The notes below the pieces were generated by a model. It searched no databases. It saw only the letters and a program-made list of their open reading frames with translations, and was not told the origin of the DNA. A stretch of 64,000 bases of DNA. Source: Methanolobus chelungpuianus. Its GTDB lineage: Archaea > Halobacteriota > Methanosarcinia > Methanosarcinales > Methanosarcinaceae. The position numbers were made by a program, and so were the translations under genes. The DNA is taken from positions 310,001 through 374,000 of the forward strand of contig NZ_JTEO01000002.1 of assembly GCF_024500045.1 (NCBI RefSeq), read 5' to 3'. Below are positions 38,358-47,088 of this stretch, one piece after another (position 1 is the stretch's first letter; every line of letters starts with the position of its first letter).

Positions 38358-38407
38358 TAGCTTCACAGGAAAGAAGAAAGGATTGTAAGAAAAGATGAGC
38401 TGCAGCT

Positions 38408-39481
38408 TTAAGTTGCAACTTCATCCTCCTCTTCAAAGTAGCGCCTGGCCAGCAGGACCGCACTGCTTCCCAGCAGGATCACAAGGAAGATCGCAATCAC
38501 CATTCCCTCTGTACTGAAGTCCTGCCAGGAGTGGACCGAGGCCCACATGCCGCTGCGGGTCACGAAGGTGGCGAACACCACAAGTATGAATGACGCTATC
38601 GCCAGCAGGGGTGCGAGAAAACCATATTCTCCCTGGGATGTGCGCGTCCTCGCATGCAGGAAAGCAGTCGCGGTTATCCAGGGAATGAGGGACGAGGTTT
38701 CCACTGGATCCCATGACCAGTACCATGCTCCCCAGCCTAATACTTCATATGCCCAGAAACCACCGAGCCCGATCCCCAAAGTGAGGAAGAGCCACGCTGT
38801 GCGCATCCAGTCCCTTGCGATATCTGTCCATCTCCCATCCTTTGTCAGGAGGTTTGCAATGGCTGCAGCAAAGGGTATTGTAAAGGCCGCATAACCCAGG
38901 AACAGCATTGGCGGGTGTATGGCCATCCATGGATTGCGCAGCAGGGGGTTCATACCTTGGCCGTAGGGTACATTGTATAAACTGGCAAAAGGATTCCAGT
39001 TAGTGAGCACCGCGCCTGTGCCTGTGAGGGTGTAGCTTGCGAAGGGATTCTTCAGCACCAGTATCAGCAGGAACACGGATATTATTCCAAGGGACACCAT
39101 TCTGGTGATGTTCATCAGTTTCGTGTCAGCAAGCTTCTTTGTATGTCCGGTGTACTGCACCAGCAGCAGTATGGCAAGTATGGCCCATGCCCAGAGCAGG
39201 AGCGATCCCTCCTGCCCGGCCCAGAGTGCCGAGACCCTGTAATACCACGCAAGGTCAGTGCTGGAATGGCTGTACACGTAGTAGTAAGATGCATTCACTC
39301 TAAGGAGATGTGCCACCAGCACCAGCATGGAAAGCGTGGCTGAGAGCATGCATGCTATTTCCATCTTCCTGGACTGACTGATGTAGCGCCGTTGCCCTCT
39401 GATGTGGTGGGCAAGCGAGAGGATTGTGGCCCCTGTCCCTGTGAGGAAGGCAACCCAGATCAGTATCATCCCAAAGTTCAT
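38408..39481 (-). CDS. CcmF N-terminal half (cytochrome c maturation, heme lyase core)
   Basis: 357 residues and about nine to ten membrane helices. It carries two CcmF hallmarks: WAGQEGSLLLWAW at about residues 87-99, and the tryptophan-rich WWD heme-handling motif at about 242-261 (GWGAWYWSWDPVE). Candidate heme-ligand histidines are His58 and His189 (IHPPM). The protein stops where the full-length CcmF would continue, and the rest is encoded by the preceding gene. Overlap with that gene is 4 bp (ATGA). CcmF joins heme to apocytochrome c outside the membrane. Confidence 0.88.
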   Translation of the reverse strand: MNFGMILIWVAFLTGTGATILSLAHHIRGQRRYISQSRKMEIACMLSATLSMLVLVAHLLRVNASYYYVYSHSSTDLAWYYRVSALWAGQEGSLLLWAWAILAILLLVQYTGHTKKLADTKLMNITRMVSLGIISVFLLILVLKNPFASYTLTGTGAVLTNWNPFASLYNVPYGQGMNPLLRNPWMAIHPPMLFLGYAAFTIPFAAAIANLLTKDGRWTDIARDWMRTAWLFLTLGIGLGGFWAYEVLGWGAWYWSWDPVETSSLIPWITATAFLHARTRTSQGEYGFLAPLLAIASFILVVFATFVTRSGMWASVHSWQDFSTEGMVIAIFLVILLGSSAVLLARRYFEEEDEVAT

Positions 39482-40500
39482 CGTGATCCTCCCTTTGTTC
39501 CATTCTTCCTGCTTTTTGTGGGCTTTTCCTGTGTCTTCCTTGTGGTGCCGAAATCTGCTGCAATGAGCGCGATGATGCCTACCACCATCAGGTAGAAGCC
39601 GCCCCAGAGAAAGTTAATGTAGGGTACGGTCCTCATATACAGGTCAATTTCCCCTTTCTGGAGGCTGATGGCCCTTGGGGCAATGAACAGCTCTTCTGTG
39701 AGGCTACGGTGGATGTAGGTGGTGGTATAACTCTGCCCCCACTTGAAATCAGTGACGTATTGCACCTGACCTTCCTGGAAATAAGCTCCTTTCCTGTAGA
39801 TATCAAGGTTGACCTCCGTGATGTAGGATGAGCCCGGGTAGTTCTGATACGGGTCCCCGGAATAATAGGAGTTCATGCTATTCACCCTGATGGCATAGTC
39901 CTGTCCGGGGAAATGCCCTATGTTACCGGAACTGACCGTATTGGACCCTTCCATTTTCATATTGGCGCTCAGAACGATCCCCAGCAGGATGAACAGTATC
40001 CCGAGGTGTATCAGGTGGGCGCTGACACTCCTGGCAGTAGCCCTGAAAGAATCCTTCTTAAGCGCTTTCCCTATCTTGTAAATAGTGGCAAAGACCGCAA
40101 GCGCGATAATGGGAACTGAGATATCTATTGCCAGATTCCTGAAGGGAGATATGAATGCAAAGAATGCTGCCAGTGCAATGTAACCTCCCACTACGGTCAG
40201 GGTGTTCCTTTGCCCGAGGTAGCCTGCCAGCATGCAGACGCTGAGCAGCACCACGAGGGCTGCGGTGGGCAGGGCTGTCCTGGCATTAAAATAAGAAGGT
40301 TCGAGACGTATCTCTGTCCCGGTGCCCAGTTTCGCAATTAACGGCGTTAACATGCCGACTAATATTATAGCCGCCAGAAGCAGGAAGACGACAACAGTAG
40401 CAAGCATGTTATTTTTCGGTGTCAGTAAAGGCCTTTTATTTTTCATCAGTTGTCTGCTTAAACCTACGATAAGTATGTGATATAGACTTTTCTCTTGCAT
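39478..40500 (-). CDS. CcmF C-terminal half, encoded first
   Basis: 340 residues. Membrane helices at about 30-50, 76-92, 97-115, 122-142 and 165-182 are followed by an extracellular beta-rich domain of about 120 residues (YAIRVNSMNSYYSGDPYQNY) and a last helix at about 300-318, then a basic tail. This is the order found in the C-terminal part of CcmF. It is transcribed first and overlaps the N-terminal-half gene by ATGA, so the two polypeptides are made in the reverse of their order in an intact CcmF. Confidence 0.75.
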   Translation of the reverse strand: MQEKSLYHILIVGLSRQLMKNKRPLLTPKNNMLATVVVFLLLAAIILVGMLTPLIAKLGTGTEIRLEPSYFNARTALPTAALVVLLSVCMLAGYLGQRNTLTVVGGYIALAAFFAFISPFRNLAIDISVPIIALAVFATIYKIGKALKKDSFRATARSVSAHLIHLGILFILLGIVLSANMKMEGSNTVSSGNIGHFPGQDYAIRVNSMNSYYSGDPYQNYPGSSYITEVNLDIYRKGAYFQEGQVQYVTDFKWGQSYTTTYIHRSLTEELFIAPRAISLQKGEIDLYMRTVPYINFLWGGFYLMVVGIIALIAADFGTTRKTQEKPTKSRKNGTKGGSR

Positions 40501-40556
40501 CCACGATGTTTTAAATAGATGTTATACAATCATGGCATAGGAAACTGCGAAAACGG

Positions 40557-41123
40557 ATGAACACAATGATAGAGATACTGGTTACTGCCCTGTGGCTTAT
40601 GCTTCCGGCATATATCCCGAATTCATCTGCTGCTGTCTTTGGCGGCGGAAGACCCCTTGATGGCGGAAAGACGCTCAAGGACGGGCGTCGCATACTTGGT
40701 GACGGCAAGACCTACCGCGGCCTCATTGCAGGCACCCTTTGTGGCATGCTGCTCGGCCTGCTTCAGATGTACTACCTGTCAAGGCAGGATACAATGTTCG
40801 GAGTAACGCTGCCATCCTTTGGTGAGCTTCCCGGAGCCCTTGTGGTTATCTTCACACTGGCCTTCGGAGCACTTATCGGGGACCTTTCCATGAGTTTTGT
40901 CAAGCGCAGGCTGGGGCTGAAAAGGGGAGCTCCTCTGCCGGTTGTCGACCAGCTTGACTTCGTGCTTGGCGCATGGGTGCTGACATACCTGGTCTCTCCC
41001 GGATGGTTCACAGCCAGTTTCAGTTTTTACGTGGCACTTGCAGTGATCATTGTCACTCCTTTGCTGCACGTCTCTACAAACATTGTCGGCTATCTCATAG
41101 GAGTAAAGAAGGAGCCCTGGTGA
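40557..41123 (+). CDS. carS: CDP-archaeol synthase
   Basis: Activates digeranylgeranylglyceryl phosphate with CTP for archaeal polar lipid synthesis at the membrane. The 188-residue DUF46 protein has five predicted helices and the family motifs PNSSAAVFGGGRPLDGG, LGDGKTYRG and VVDQLDFVLG. ATG 40557 or the ATG three codons later may be used. It is divergent from the ccmF pair with 56 bp between, so a compact bidirectional promoter is likely. Confidence 0.94.
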   Translation: MNTMIEILVTALWLMLPAYIPNSSAAVFGGGRPLDGGKTLKDGRRILGDGKTYRGLIAGTLCGMLLGLLQMYYLSRQDTMFGVTLPSFGELPGALVVIFTLAFGALIGDLSMSFVKRRLGLKRGAPLPVVDQLDFVLGAWVLTYLVSPGWFTASFSFYVALAVIIVTPLLHVSTNIVGYLIGVKKEPW

Positions 41124-41229
41124 TCGCGGGGCTTGATTGTGTTCTATTGTAGTTTTAAGCAGTCAGGATGACATTGTTATAAGGTCAGTTCTTAATTGTT
41201 CATAAATCAGTATCAAACTGGTGATCATC

Positions 41230-41775
41230 ATGCCGGGTTCGGAAAACAGCAAACAGTTACTTATCGATGCGCTCAAGGCCTGTGGCGCTGTCAGGTTCGG
41301 GGATTTCACGCTTGCCTCCGGAAAAAAAAGTACATACTATATAGATATCAAGAAAGCAAGCACGGATCCAGGGACCCTGAGAACCATTGCTCAGGAGGCC
41401 TCAAAGATCATAAAAGATATGCAGGCAGACAGTGTAGGCGGAGTTGTGCTCGGAGGAGTCCCGCTGGCTACTGCAGTGTCCCTTGAATCAGGGCTTCCGC
41501 TCCTGCTGATCCGCAAGGAGGATAAAGGATATGGCACAGGCGGGCGCTTTGTAGGTGAGCTCAGGCAGGGCTCCCGGGTACTGCTGCTGGAAGATGTGAC
41601 CACCAGCGGCGGGTCAGTAAAGGATGCAATAGAGGCCATACGCGCGAGCGGAGGCGAGGTGGAGACTGTTATAACTGTCGTTGACAGGGAATCCGGAGCT
41701 ACGGAAAGCTTGGCTTCCATGGGTGTGAGACTTGTGCCACTTGTGAGGGCAAGCGATCTGGTGAGCACTGCGTAG
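41230..41775 (+). CDS. pyrE: Orotate phosphoribosyltransferase
   Basis: Joins orotate and PRPP to make OMP in pyrimidine synthesis. About 181 residues; the PRPP loop is LLLEDVTTSGGSVKDAI near residue 122, and the flexible catalytic loop is RKEDKGYGTGGRF. The GTG at 41221 is part of a GGTGATC Shine-Dalgarno, so ATG 41230 is preferred. Confidence 0.94.
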   Translation: MPGSENSKQLLIDALKACGAVRFGDFTLASGKKSTYYIDIKKASTDPGTLRTIAQEASKIIKDMQADSVGGVVLGGVPLATAVSLESGLPLLLIRKEDKGYGTGGRFVGELRQGSRVLLLEDVTTSGGSVKDAIEAIRASGGEVETVITVVDRESGATESLASMGVRLVPLVRASDLVSTA

Positions 41776-41955
41776 GTCCGGCCGAAACCAAAAGGTAAAT
41801 TATTTATTACAATAGCAAGCACTTAATGCTATTCCAGTTTCGCATGAGACCATGGTGTAATTATAAGTTAAGATCATATCCTAACCAATATAGTCCTATT
41901 CAATGAATCCCTATGAGCAGCCTCTCAGAGGCAATTTAATAACGAGGTTTCAAGT

Positions 41956-43260
41956 ATGAATGTTTTAATAGTAGGTGGTGGCGGGAGGGAACACGCCATC
42001 ACGGCAGCACTGGCAAGGAGCAGCAAGAACCCCTCACTCTTTGCAGTGATGTCAAAGAAGAATCCCGGAATTGCAGGGCTTTGCAAGGATTTCCTTCTCT
42101 CAAAGGAAACTGATGTTGAGAAGGTAGTGGAGTTTGCAGTCAGGAAAAATGCAGAGATAGCAGTTATAGGGCCCGAGGCTCCTCTCTCAATGGGCCTCGC
42201 CGACGCGCTGGAGAATGCCGGCATCAGGGTGGCCGCCCCGAGAAAGGCAGTGGCGCAGATAGAATTCAATAAGGGCTGGGCCCGCAATTTCATGAAGGAT
42301 AACGGGATAGCAGGCTGTCCGGCATTCGAGGTCTTCACGGAAAAGGGGCCAATGGACCAATTCATTGAGAAGCTTGGCGATGTCGCGATCAAGCCAGCGG
42401 GTCTTACGGGCGGAAAAGGCGTGAAGGTCATGGGAGACCAGCTGCCTCACCTGACCGCTGCCATGGAATACGCAGCAAGCCTGCTTGCATCCGGCAGCGT
42501 GGTCGTGGAGGAGAACCTTAAGGGCGAGGAGTTCACCCTGCAGGCCTTTGTAGACGGAGAGCACCTGGCTTTCATGCCCACGGTGCAGGACCACAAGCGT
42601 GCCTTTGAGGGCGACCTTGGGCCCAATACCGGCGGCATGGGCTCTTACAATGATGCGGGAGAGATACTGCCTTTCCTTGTGAAGGAAGATGTTGAGCAGG
42701 CAAAGCAGATAATGCTGGATACCGTGAAGGCCCTGCGCAAGGTCACGGGTATCGGCTACAAGGGCGCATTGTACGGCCAGTTCATGATCACGAAGGATGG
42801 CCCGAAAGTAATAGAGTTCAATGCCCGCTTCGGCGACCCCGAGGCGATGAACGTGCTGTCTCTGCTGGATACCGATTATGTGGATGTCCTGTATGCTATC
42901 GTTTCGGGGACCCTTGACAAGTTTGACGTGAAGTTCAGCAGGAAGGCTACCGTGTGCAAGTATGCAGTGCCTGCAGGCTACCCGGACAAGCCTACAAGCG
43001 ACAGGGAGGTCATCGTTGGCGACATAGGCGATGCACTGCTCTTCTATTCAAGTGTCTATGAGGATGACGGCAAAGTCTATACCACGGGCTCAAGGGCGGT
43101 AGCGGTCGTTGGCATTGCAGATACCATTGCTGAGGCTGAGAAGGCCGCACAGCATGCTCTGGACAATATCAAAGGGGACCTGCATTCCAGGCGTGATATC
43201 GGCACTGCAGGACTTATACAGAAGCGCATCGATCATATGAAGAAGATCCGCGGCAAGTGA
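41956..43260 (+). CDS. purD: Phosphoribosylamine-glycine ligase
   Basis: ATP-dependent second step of purine synthesis (GAR synthetase). 434 residues with [13 protein letters not shown] at the start, an ATP-grasp domain ([24 protein letters not shown]) and a C-terminal PurD domain. Complete, at normal length. It lies 15 bp upstream of argF; the two may be co-transcribed although they belong to different pathways. Confidence 0.95.
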   Translation: MNVLIVGGGGREHAITAALARSSKNPSLFAVMSKKNPGIAGLCKDFLLSKETDVEKVVEFAVRKNAEIAVIGPEAPLSMGLADALENAGIRVAAPRKAVAQIEFNKGWARNFMKDNGIAGCPAFEVFTEKGPMDQFIEKLGDVAIKPAGLTGGKGVKVMGDQLPHLTAAMEYAASLLASGSVVVEENLKGEEFTLQAFVDGEHLAFMPTVQDHKRAFEGDLGPNTGGMGSYNDAGEILPFLVKEDVEQAKQIMLDTVKALRKVTGIGYKGALYGQFMITKDGPKVIEFNARFGDPEAMNVLSLLDTDYVDVLYAIVSGTLDKFDVKFSRKATVCKYAVPAGYPDKPTSDREVIVGDIGDALLFYSSVYEDDGKVYTTGSRAVAVVGIADTIAEAEKAAQHALDNIKGDLHSRRDIGTAGLIQKRIDHMKKIRGK

Positions 43261-43275
43261 ATCGGGGTTGACAGC

Positions 43276-44184
43276 ATGAAACATCTCATTTCAATGTCTG
43301 ACCTTACTCAGGAGGAGATCATAGCTCTCCTGGATGTGGCTACAGACCTGAAGGAAAAGCGTGCAAAAGGCAAGGTCACAGACCTGCTGAAGAACAAGAG
43401 CATAGGAATGATCTTCGAGAAGTCTTCAACACGTACCAGGGTCTCTTTCGAGGTTGCCATGAACGACCTCGGAGGGCATGCGCTCTACCTGAACCCGCGG
43501 GACATGCAGCTTGGCCGCGGGGAGACGATCGGGGATACTGCTAAAGTGCTCTCCAGATACCTCTACTGCATAGTTGCAAGGGTGTACAGCCACGACACAG
43601 TGACTGAGCTGGCGCTCCATTCGGATGTGCCGGTGATCAATGCTCTCTCAGACAGGGAGCACCCCTGCCAGATCCTTGCGGACCTGATGACCATCCGCGA
43701 GTACAAGAACAGGCTCAAGGGCCTGAAATTCGCCTGGGTCGGCGACGGGAACAACGTATGCAATTCCGCCATCCTCGGCTGCACACTGGTAGGGATGGAG
43801 GTTGCCGTTGCCTGCCCGCCCGGATATGAGCCCTACCCTGAGATTGTGAAGCATGCCAAGCGCCTTGGCGGTAAGGTCACAGTGACCAACAGCCCTGCAG
43901 AGGCTGCGAAGAACGCGGACATCCTCTACACTGACGTCTGGGTGTCCATGGGAGATGAGGACGAGCGCGATAAGCGTCTCACGGACCTTGCCCCCTACCA
44001 GATAAACACGAAGCTCGTCAACCAGGCAAAACATGATGTTATCGTGATGCACTGCCTGCCTGCCCACCGCGGCGAGGAGATCTCCGCAGAGGTTATGGAC
44101 GGCCCTCACTCGGTGGTATTCGACCAGGCCGAGAACCGCCTGCACAGCCAGAAAGCCCTCCTGCTCAAACTGATGGCCTGCTGA
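43276..44184 (+). CDS. argF: Ornithine carbamoyltransferase
   Basis: Makes citrulline from ornithine and carbamoyl phosphate in arginine synthesis. 302 residues; carbamoyl-phosphate site [14 protein letters not shown] loop ([10 protein letters not shown]) and ornithine-site [10 protein letters not shown] confirm OTCase. Normal length. SD GGGTTG-like bases precede the ATG, 15 bp after purD. Confidence 0.96.
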   Translation: MKHLISMSDLTQEEIIALLDVATDLKEKRAKGKVTDLLKNKSIGMIFEKSSTRTRVSFEVAMNDLGGHALYLNPRDMQLGRGETIGDTAKVLSRYLYCIVARVYSHDTVTELALHSDVPVINALSDREHPCQILADLMTIREYKNRLKGLKFAWVGDGNNVCNSAILGCTLVGMEVAVACPPGYEPYPEIVKHAKRLGGKVTVTNSPAEAAKNADILYTDVWVSMGDEDERDKRLTDLAPYQINTKLVNQAKHDVIVMHCLPAHRGEEISAEVMDGPHSVVFDQAENRLHSQKALLLKLMAC

Positions 44185-44200
44185 GGCCGTCAGTAATTTT
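44171..44200 (+). terminator. Hairpin terminator at the argF stop
   Basis: TGATGGCCT (44171-44179) pairs with AGGCCGTCA (44184-44192), one G-U, loop GCTG. The stem contains the stop TGA, and a short T run follows. Confidence 0.6.
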
Positions 44201-44294
44201 CCCTTCCGGTCTTTCCGCTATCCTCCCAAACCCCCATTCCAAACACAAAGTTTAACTAGAAAAAGCGCTACTAAGCATCATTCACATTCACCAT

Positions 44295-44382
44295 GCGGGA
44301 GTCGCCCAGCCAGGCCAAAGGCGCTAGATTCAGAGTCTAGTCTCGTAGGAGTTCGTGCGTTCGAATCGCATCTCCCGCACCA
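44295..44382 (+). tRNA. tRNA-Leu (anticodon CAG), CCA encoded
   Basis: Perfect acceptor arms GCGGGAG/CTCCCGC, anticodon loop TTCAGAG giving CAG, long variable arm, discriminator A at 44379 and genomic CCA at 44380-44382. Its sequence is close to the two GAG copies at 32.4-32.7 kb, especially in the D arm and variable arm. Confidence 0.96.
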
Positions 44383-44908
44383 CTTTTATGAAATTTGTTT
44401 GTTATAATTCTTGCACTAAAGTGTAGGCACTGGCAAAAATTAAACTTTGGTATAATATTGGCCATTAGATTTAAATTTTTATGAACCTTCTTTTAATTCA
44501 ATGCTGTATGCGAAAACAAGAGATGGACATAAATTAAGAGCCAATATCAAAAATAAAAGCAAGAGGATTGAGGAATTTCCACAGTATAGAGGCAAAGAAT
44601 ATTTTTTGCTTAATACAATAAAGCTTGGTTTTAAATGCCAATGGCATGAGATGCTAAAAGAAAACAAGTTATGTCGCACGTAATAATTTTATTTCCCGTA
44701 CTGTATATTAAATATAAGACTTAGTTTATTTTGATATCTGAAATTAGCATCTCTCTTTTTCTCAACAAGGGACTAAGTTGGCTCTCTTTTTTTAATAAAA
44801 GGCATAATTCTACACTAATAACCTATTTCTTATTCAACTTCTAAGAAACCATTTTTACCCCTCCCGTCCATAAACTTCTCCACCTAACTATAAAAGAGGA
44901 CCAACACC
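44383..44908. other. AT-rich gap after tRNA-Leu(CAG)
   Basis: About 525 bp much richer in A and T than the flanking genes. It contains one possible short gene (next entry) and otherwise poly-A and poly-T tracts. Its position next to a tRNA 3' end is where integrated elements often leave remnants, but I see no integrase and no repeat of the tRNA end. Confidence 0.5.
44501..44683 (+). CDS. Possible small hypothetical protein (60 aa)
   Basis: The frame encodes a basic protein with a plausible composition (KNKSKRIEEFPQYRGKEYFLL) in an AT-rich region. No clear Shine-Dalgarno precedes ATG 44501, and I recognise no family. A 66-residue frame on the other strand overlaps it and looks like a signal-peptide-like shadow. 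Codon composition is unlike the neighbours, suggesting foreign origin or chance. Confidence 0.3.
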   Translation: MLYAKTRDGHKLRANIKNKSKRIEEFPQYRGKEYFLLNTIKLGFKCQWHEMLKENKLCRT

Positions 44909-45487
44909 ATGAAAGTAATAGCAATAAACGGCAGCCCCCGGAAAGAGGGCAACACCGCCGCCCTCCTGAAAGAGCTTCTTTCGGGTCTTGAGGACGAGGG
45001 CGTGGAGACGGAGCTCATGCACATAGGCGGGAAGAAGGTTCATGGATGCACAGCGTGCATGAAATGCTTTGAGATGAAGAACGGGCAGTGCGTGTTCGAT
45101 GACGACCCGATCAACGAGTGCATCGCGAAAATGAGGGAGGCTGACGGGATCGTTATCGGATCGCCGACCTATTTTGCAGATGTGTCTACCGAGGTCAAGG
45201 CGCTGATCGACCGCGCGGGGTTCGTGTCAATGGCAAATGGCGGCTTCCTTGCGAGGAAGGCGGGGGCTGCGGTGGTGGCCGTGCGCCGGGCAGGGGCGAT
45301 ACATGCTTACGATTCCATCAACCATCTATTCGGGATATCCAATATGATCACCGTGGGCTCTTCCTACTGGAACCTGGGCGTGGGGCTCAGTCCGGGGGAT
45401 GTGATCGATGATGCGGAAGGCATGCAGACCATGAGGAACCTGGCCTCCAATATGGCGTGGCTGCTGAAGAGGATTCATAATCCTTAG
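44909..45487 (+). CDS. Iron-sulfur flavoprotein / NADPH-FMN-reductase-like protein
   Basis: A 192-residue flavodoxin-like protein. The N-terminal FMN loop INGSPRKEGNTAALL, then GCTACMKCFEMKNGQC, whose closely spaced cysteines (C-x2-C-x2-C, with a further Cys) resemble the 4Fe-4S site of archaeal iron-sulfur flavoproteins (Isf). SPTYFADVSTEVKALIDRAG is the second FMN loop. In methanogens Isf proteins reduce O2 or peroxide with ferredoxin electrons; that role is by family only. SD GAGG precedes the ATG. Confidence 0.85.
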   Translation: MKVIAINGSPRKEGNTAALLKELLSGLEDEGVETELMHIGGKKVHGCTACMKCFEMKNGQCVFDDDPINECIAKMREADGIVIGSPTYFADVSTEVKALIDRAGFVSMANGGFLARKAGAAVVAVRRAGAIHAYDSINHLFGISNMITVGSSYWNLGVGLSPGDVIDDAEGMQTMRNLASNMAWLLKRIHNP

Positions 45488-45539
45488 ATTAAGTTCTGCG
45501 GCTCATTTATAGTCCCGGCTCGTCCTTGTCATAAGGATC

Positions 45540-46943
45540 ATGCTGTATGGGGAAGGCGCTTTCAGCAGGTGCCGGAGCCTGTATCATGTATGGGGTGGTA
45601 CTATAAGAGCTGTTGTTTACAAAGGACCTGAGAAGGTAGCCGTAGAGGAAGTGGATGACCCGAAAATAGAGCATCCGGCAGATGCCATAATCCGGCTGAC
45701 CTCCACTGCCATCTGCGGAAGCGACCTTCACATGTATGAAGGCAGGACCGTCGAAAAGCCCGGCAAGATACTTGGCCACGAGCCGCTGGGAGTGATAGAG
45801 GAAGTCGGCAGCGCCGTCTATTCTTACAAGAAGGGCGACAGGGTGGTAGTTAATTTCAACGTGGCCTGCGGGCACTGCATGAATTGTGTCATGGGGTTCC
45901 CCAGCGCCTGTCTCACCATCAGGTCGGAGACTGCAGGAGGAGCTTTCGGGTATGCCAAGATGGGCAAATATGCGGGCGCGCAGGCGGAAAAGCTCAGGGT
46001 GCCCTTTGCCGACTTTAACTGCACCAAATTGCCGGGAAAGCCAAATGACAAGTGGGAGCATGATTTCGTAATGCTGGCCGACATCTTCCCGACCGGTTTC
46101 TTCGCCACAAAACTTGCATTTGTAATGCCCGGCTTCCCGGTAGCCGTCTTTGGCGCCGGCCCTGTGGGACTGCTGGCGGCATACTCCGCAATACTTCAGG
46201 GTGCAGGCCAGGTTTTCGTGGTGGACCACATCCCTGAGAGGCTGAAGCTGGCAAAAAGTATAGGTGCCATACCGATCGACTTCACCATGAGCGATCCTGT
46301 GGCGCAGATAGAAGCCCTCAGGGCCGAGTTCTCTGTCGTGGACACTCTGCTGCCCGGTGAGGAGAAGATTGAGAGCCTCATGTCCAGCATCTCGAAACTT
46401 GCCGGGAGTGCAGGCATCCAGCTTGACGTGGACCGGAGCGATCCTGTAAAGGTCATTCAGGCATTAAGGGCCGTGAATCCCATGGTCGCGCAGTCGCTGC
46501 TGCCTGGTGAAGAGAAAATGAAAGGGGTTATGTCCGGCATAGATGCTGTGGGATACCAGGCTCTTGACAGGGACGACCCTTCAAGGGAGAACCCCACTCA
46601 GGTAATAAGCGACCTGGTGAGGCTAATCAATCCAACCGGCCATCTTGCTTTGATCGGTGTCTACACTGCGGATGACCCGGGAGCTGCCAATGCACACGCC
46701 AGGAAGGGAGAGTTCATGCTGCCCCTCGGTGAGCTCTGGGAAAAGGGTATGACCGTGGGCACAGGCCAGACACCTGTGAAGAACTTCATAATCCTGCTCA
46801 GGGACCTGATAATTGCGGGAAAGGCCAATCCCGGTTTCATAGTAAGCCACAGGATATCCTTTGACGAGGTGCCGGATGCCTACAGGAAGTTCGCCAGGCG
46901 GGAGGGCGGCTACACCAAGGTGATAATAGACCCTGCAAAATGA
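45540..46943 (+). CDS. Zn-dependent alcohol dehydrogenase, formaldehyde-dehydrogenase-like, with duplicated insert
   Basis: A medium-chain dehydrogenase. The catalytic zinc site is near STAICGSDLHMYEGR and GHEPLGVIEEVG. The usual four-Cys structural-zinc site is reduced: CGHCMNCVMGFPSAC keeps several cysteines. VAVFGAGPVGLLAA (about residues 201-214) is the NAD-binding motif. From residue 251 to 334 there is an insert with two copies of a unit of about 34 residues. At 467 residues it exceeds the usual 380-400. The family start matches ATA 45603 rather than ATG 45540; the latter adds 21 unrelated residues with a poorly spaced AAGGA. Substrate unknown. Confidence 0.85.
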   Translation: MLYGEGAFSRCRSLYHVWGGTIRAVVYKGPEKVAVEEVDDPKIEHPADAIIRLTSTAICGSDLHMYEGRTVEKPGKILGHEPLGVIEEVGSAVYSYKKGDRVVVNFNVACGHCMNCVMGFPSACLTIRSETAGGAFGYAKMGKYAGAQAEKLRVPFADFNCTKLPGKPNDKWEHDFVMLADIFPTGFFATKLAFVMPGFPVAVFGAGPVGLLAAYSAILQGAGQVFVVDHIPERLKLAKSIGAIPIDFTMSDPVAQIEALRAEFSVVDTLLPGEEKIESLMSSISKLAGSAGIQLDVDRSDPVKVIQALRAVNPMVAQSLLPGEEKMKGVMSGIDAVGYQALDRDDPSRENPTQVISDLVRLINPTGHLALIGVYTADDPGAANAHARKGEFMLPLGELWEKGMTVGTGQTPVKNFIILLRDLIIAGKANPGFIVSHRISFDEVPDAYRKFARREGGYTKVIIDPAK

Positions 46944-47088
46944 TCCTCTCCCTCTTTTATGCTTAAATCCGACACGCCCTCTACCGCTGTCCGGTATCGG
47001 CAGAGCGGTAATTGTCCTTAGCTGTAGCTGCTCTTTCGTAGCTGTCCTTCTGTAACTGTTCTTATATTCACGGGACAGAATATCTGTT

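Noticed and set aside
44479-44679. 66-residue minus-strand protein with a hydrophobic stretch
   Set aside because: It overlaps the plus-strand small frame; hydrophobicity arises from the AT-rich complement, and there is no Shine-Dalgarno.
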